Source: Marasmius tenuissimus
Taxonomy: Eukaryota > Basidiomycota > Agaricomycetes > Agaricales > Marasmiaceae
Length of the DNA stretch: 64,000 bases
Assembly: GCA_029532415.1 (NCBI GenBank)
Contig: JAQOTA010000036.1
Span: forward strand, 248,001-312,000
Direction: 5' to 3'
Below are positions 60,600 through 64,000 of the stretch, one piece after another. The position numbers were made by a program, and so were the translations under genes. How positions within the stretch are numbered: position 1 is the first letter of the stretch; every line of letters starts with the position of its first letter. Under the pieces are notes generated by a model. It was not told where the DNA came from. It saw only the letters and a program-made list of their open reading frames with translations, and searched no databases.

Positions 60600-61097
60600 T
60601 GTTGAGCGAAGAGTGGTAGATGGTTTGGCAAGTTGAAGTGGATTGAAGTTGAAAAGAATTCGCGGAGAGACCAAATGGAGGATCGACTCTCGATTGGGTC
60701 AGTTCGTCTGTGTTTCTCCCCCATTCTCACTTCTCCTTTTCAACGGATTGATGGGAGCGCTGGTTTGAGAGGTGGGAAAAGTACCCCTCTATAATAGCAC
60801 TTCGTGTTTTACATGAGGCTTTCTGAATAGGACCTCGTCCGTACCTTGTCACAGAAGCCTACCTTTTCGGGAAAGATCTCCTCCGTGGCCGACCTCATGT
60901 TTGTTTTCGCGTGTCCTGTCCCTGGATTTGATCACCGAAGCGGCGCTGTGAAGAGACGAGATCGAGGAGATCACCAAGTATTTTCGGACAGAGCACACTT
61001 TGACCCTTGCCTCTGCACTCGTCCCGTCGATCGCTGATCGCAGAAAACTGTTAGACGCCAACCCTAACTGGCGGTAAACTGGAACATTAGCACGCGC
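60600..61097. other. intergenic region upstream of the HMG-box gene
   Basis: Contains the HMG-box promoter and 5' UTR. Only short frames without protein-like character are open. Nothing else seen. Confidence 0.5.
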
Positions 61098-61405
61098 TTA
61101 GACCATGTTCTCAAGCTGCTCGATGCTACGGATGTGTTGTAAGGTTCGTGTATTTGCCAGCCAACCGGTGAGCTGTTGTGCAGCTATGGAGAACGCCCGT
61201 TAGTCTGCAAAACTATCAGGTTTCAATAAAAGCCACCGTGATAACGGGGAAGTAACACACCTTGAGTAGCTGTCCACGATGATCTAGAGTCATATAAGTA
61301 CTTATGAGCTGACTCACCTGCCTGACGCAATGACAATGCTCTATTATCACCTGAAGTTGATGGGGAACTCTGTGAATTGACCGACATGTCATCATTTGTA
61401 TACAC
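61098..61405 (-). CDS. possible small two-exon gene, 76 aa
   Basis: Exons 61405-61261 and 61183-61098 join across a 77-base intron (CAAG|GTGTGT...TCCATAG) with closing phase. The N-terminus is Ser/Asn-rich. The C-terminus is helical and Gln/Leu-rich (ATQAAQQLTGWLANTRTLQH then IRSIEQLENMV), resembling a short coiled-coil subunit, though I cannot assign a family. It starts 173 bases downstream of the ROK1 stop on the same strand. A 34-base internal intron (donor GTGAGT near 61317) is an alternative that changes the C-terminal frame. It may be chance. Confidence 0.4.
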
Positions 61406-61577
61406 TCTTGTCAGTCACAAAGGTTCTCGATCAGAACTTTGCATTGTTCCCGAGGACTCGTTTGCCGTATCCAGGCGTCCGATCTTGTACGAGTCCTTCG
61501 AGTCAGACCCATCCTTGGTGGCTGGTATAGGAAAATAGTGAAGCGATGTAATGTGGATTGCAAACAGGACATCGTAA

Positions 61578-63770
61578 CTAGCTAGATGACTCCCCCACAT
61601 GCGGTGGCGTTTTGCTATTGAGCTCTGCCTTTGCTTGTCGACGTTTTGATCCGGCGATCATCTCCCTGAGAGAAAAAAAAGCCACAAGGCGTTGAGTACT
61701 TGTATGCATCGTGTGGCACCGGGCAATCGAAAGGTCGCTCTGACCTTTTCTTCAAAGCATCGTTCCGTCCAATTTTCCGCGCAGGATTGACCATTTCGGA
61801 CCGAGCCGCCTTCCCCATCTCTCTGCGCTTCATTTTCGACGGCTTGGGTAGCTTCAATATCCAGTCTGGAACAGGAGAACCAGACTGAAGTAGCACGTTG
61901 GCGATGCTACGATGCACATTATCAATCAGGAATCACCTTCGCGAAGCGGAAGAACACCCACGATTTCAAGAATGGAGCGTCTTCATCTGTAAAAAAAGTG
62001 ACAGCCTTGCCTTCCCGCCCTGCACGGCCCGTACGACCTGGAGGAAGGAATCGTGAGGTGCTGCTAAGCAGAGCGTCTACTTGTAGAAGGACTATCTTAC
62101 CGATCCTGTGAATGTAGCTTTGCACACTTGTCGGAAAGTCGTAGTTAATGACCTCCCGCACGCCCTTGAAGTCCATCCCACGAGCCATGACTTCCGTGCT
62201 TACCAAGACCCAGCATTCGCCTCTACGCATGCGACTGACAGTGTCTTCTCGTTCCTTTGCTGACATCCCAGCGTGGAGGCAGTCGACATTTTGGATGCCA
62301 TTCAACACCAGCTCTTCCGCGAGCGACGAAGCACGAGGCTGAGTGGACGTGAAAATCACCACTGGAGGGTTGTAAGGTTGAGAGAAGTACGTTAAAAGGC
62401 TGGGAACTTTTGAAGGGTCATCGGCGACGTATGTTAACGACTGGGCGATGAGGGGCAGTGGGGTATCCCTGCTATACGTTTAGGATAGAAGACAGACCGA
62501 AGATGTAGAACTCACTTGAGGCCCACAACAACTCGTATTGGATCGTTCAGCAGATCCATTGTCAGTTTCTCTGCATTAGCTGGAAGAGTAGCACTGAACA
62601 CGGCTTTCTGGAGTTTAGGATGCGTACACGCAGCAACCACCTCTTGTACTTGCGACAAGAATTCCGAGTCGAGCATTCGATCAGCCTCGTCAAGTATGAG
62701 ATGCCGAACGCTGGCGATTTGGTTAGGACGAGGAAGTCTGGAATAGAACTAAATCGAACCTACTTGCTCAAGCTGACATTCCCAAATTGAAGGGAGGCAA
62801 CCAATCGTAGTGGTGTACTTATGATGATATCTAAATCAAAACCGTTGAGACGTACACTCGGGCCAGGTGGGAGTTGGGACGACAGACCGACTTTGTCTCG
62901 TACATCCTTGTTCGACAACGTGTTTGCGGTTGCCTTGCTGAATAGAACCATACGCCATTTACGGCCCTGTGCCAGCTTTAAGCATTCGTTGTGTATCTGG
63001 TGAGCAAGTTCTTTCGTGGGGGCAAGTACGAGCGCTCGAACGCCTGTCCCTTCGTCGGAACCATCGTGACTGGCAATCGGGTGCTTCATGGCGGCGAGAA
63101 TTGGCAACAGATATGACAAGGTCTTCCCAGTTCCTGTCGGTGAGATTGCAGCAAGGTCCCGAGACTGGTAATTATGAGCATCGGATGTCCACAGCGCAAT
63201 GCATGAATACATACCTCCATCAATATTGGTATTCCGTAAGACTGAATGCCTGTGGGGTGTTCCCAGCCGTTCTTCGACAAATTGGCCAGTATATGTGTCG
63301 ATAGTTGGTATCTATCTCGCATTTCTTCGAACGATTCAGCGTGTTCTGGGACATTTGAACCTTTTGCTGTTACACGATGCCGTTGTTGTTGAGGTTTTCC
63401 CGGATTCTCTTCTTCGACACCTTCCTCCATCCCATCCTCCGAGCTTTGTTCATCGCTATCCCTCACACTCTCTGAACTGTTTAATCGCCTCTTCTTCTCC
63501 AATTTGCCTGCCTTCTTGTCACTGGCTTTCCGTTTTCCCGTTCCCTGCGCATACTTGAAAAAATCTAGTTCTGCAGGGAGGTCTGAATCTTGCGAAACCG
63601 TCTGAGATGGCTTCTTTGATTCTGATTTTCTTGCGTTGCCCTTGGTCGAATGAGACAGGTTCAAAGGCCTGAAGGGCATGGAAACGCACAGTGAACAACT
63701 CGACGTCCTTCCCGAACCGATTTTTGTCAAACTTGATGCCCCCACGAGACAGTATCTGGAAGGCTTCCAT
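61578..63770 (-). CDS. ROK1: DEAD-box RNA helicase Rok1/DDX52
   Basis: Nucleolar helicase for early 18S rRNA processing (release of snoRNAs such as snR30 and Rrp5 function in yeast). Motifs: GWEHPTGIQSYGIP (Q motif), ISPTGTGKT (Walker A), APTKELAHQI, ISTPLRLV, LDEADRML (DEAD at 62680-62691), SATLPANAE, GMDFKGVREVINYDFP, HRIGRTGRAGREG. The C-terminal REMIAGSKRR end also fits Rok1. Exons in coding order: 63770-63690, 63640-63215, 63164-62888, 62830-62764, 62710-62516, 62471-62101, 62037-61962, 61906-61745, 61665-61578; all phases close to 580 aa. The start is the ATG of MEAFQILSRG, matching Rok1 N-termini. One intron (62831-62887) is a multiple of three and open in frame, so an unspliced form would add 19 residues. 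Confidence 0.94.
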
Positions 63771-64000
63771 GTCGTCCAAAGGTACGCTTTGGGTGAGGAG
63801 GTGAGGGGACGAAACTAAGCGCTGGCGACGGGCAAAATTTTGATAGGGCGCCTACGTTGAGGATCGATTCATAGTTGGCGGCACGGTCCGGTACCGGTAC
63901 CCTCGATCTGGGTACGCTACTAGCCAAGTAGTACTTTGTCTTCGAGCATCATGTAACGTTTCAGTCTTCAGAATTCCAAATTTCAACGTTTCAACCACCA
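63771..64000. promoter_or_regulatory. upstream region of ROK1
   Basis: 230 bases upstream of the ROK1 start codon at the window edge. It should hold its promoter and 5' UTR; no element identified. Confidence 0.4.

Noticed and set aside
61415..61600. 61-codon minus-strand frame next to ROK1
   Set aside because: Overlaps the ROK1 stop and could not be spliced in phase to the small gene at 61098-61405.
63669..63689. 21-base intron-like stretch in ROK1 (GTGCGT...CTTCAG)
   Set aside because: Too short to be spliced; the 49-base intron 63641-63689 explains the frame change.

Overview
The window is nuclear DNA of a filamentous fungus, most likely a basidiomycete of the mushroom group (Agaricomycetes). 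Protein genes are densely packed and broken by many short GT-AG introns, mostly 45 to 65 bases. They include a Pcc1-like HMG-box factor and a very large hybrid histidine kinase with an N-terminal kinase-like domain, both fungal in type. I see no tRNA, rRNA, operon or CRISPR. Exon joins below were worked out by hand by following reading phase across splice sites; where all phases close I say so.

Layout, left to right. 1-4827 (+) TOP2, DNA topoisomerase II, 5' end outside the window. 5676-8871 (+) SNM1/Artemis/Apollo-like DNA repair nuclease. 8872-11073 no gene seen. 11074-12722 (+) uncharacterised Ser/Pro-rich protein. 13477-14933 (-) mitochondrial dicarboxylate carrier, divergent from 15518-18591 (+) VIT/vWA protein. 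18592-24500 gene-poor, but two small spliced genes can be assembled: 18856-19397 (110 aa) and 22897-23275 (89 aa, one membrane segment). 24501-31042 (-) SH3-TBC RabGAP-like giant, divergent from 31467-33275 (+) Fpg-type DNA glycosylase. 33276-35797 gene-poor, with a possible small gene and a MITE-like inverted-repeat element. 35798-38240 (+) Ser-rich protein. 38983-41382 (-) UTP5/WDR43 ribosome-biogenesis protein, divergent from 41636-43090 (+) PHO85/CDK5-type kinase. 43448-53607 (-) group-X-like hybrid histidine kinase. 53810-54101 second MITE-like element. 54259-56301 (-) SUB2/UAP56 helicase, divergent from 56676-58887 (+) CCA-adding enzyme. 59149-60599 (-) HMG-box transcription factor. 61098-61405 (-) possible 76-aa gene. 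61578-63770 (-) ROK1/DDX52 helicase.

The genes are mostly independent housekeeping functions: DNA topology and repair (TOP2, SNM1, Fpg), rRNA maturation (UTP5, ROK1), mRNA splicing and export (SUB2), tRNA 3'-end maturation (CCA1) and signalling (CDK, histidine kinase, TBC). Four tight head-to-head pairs probably share promoters.

The points most worth a second look are: at least five GC-AG introns and several coding exons of 8 to 21 bases; a histidine kinase whose N-terminal kinase lobe has HRE and HFG instead of HRD and DFG; a TBC domain without its glutamine finger; a UTP5 acidic tail that lies one base out of frame; two MITE-like elements; and the small spliced genes that single-frame ORF calling misses.
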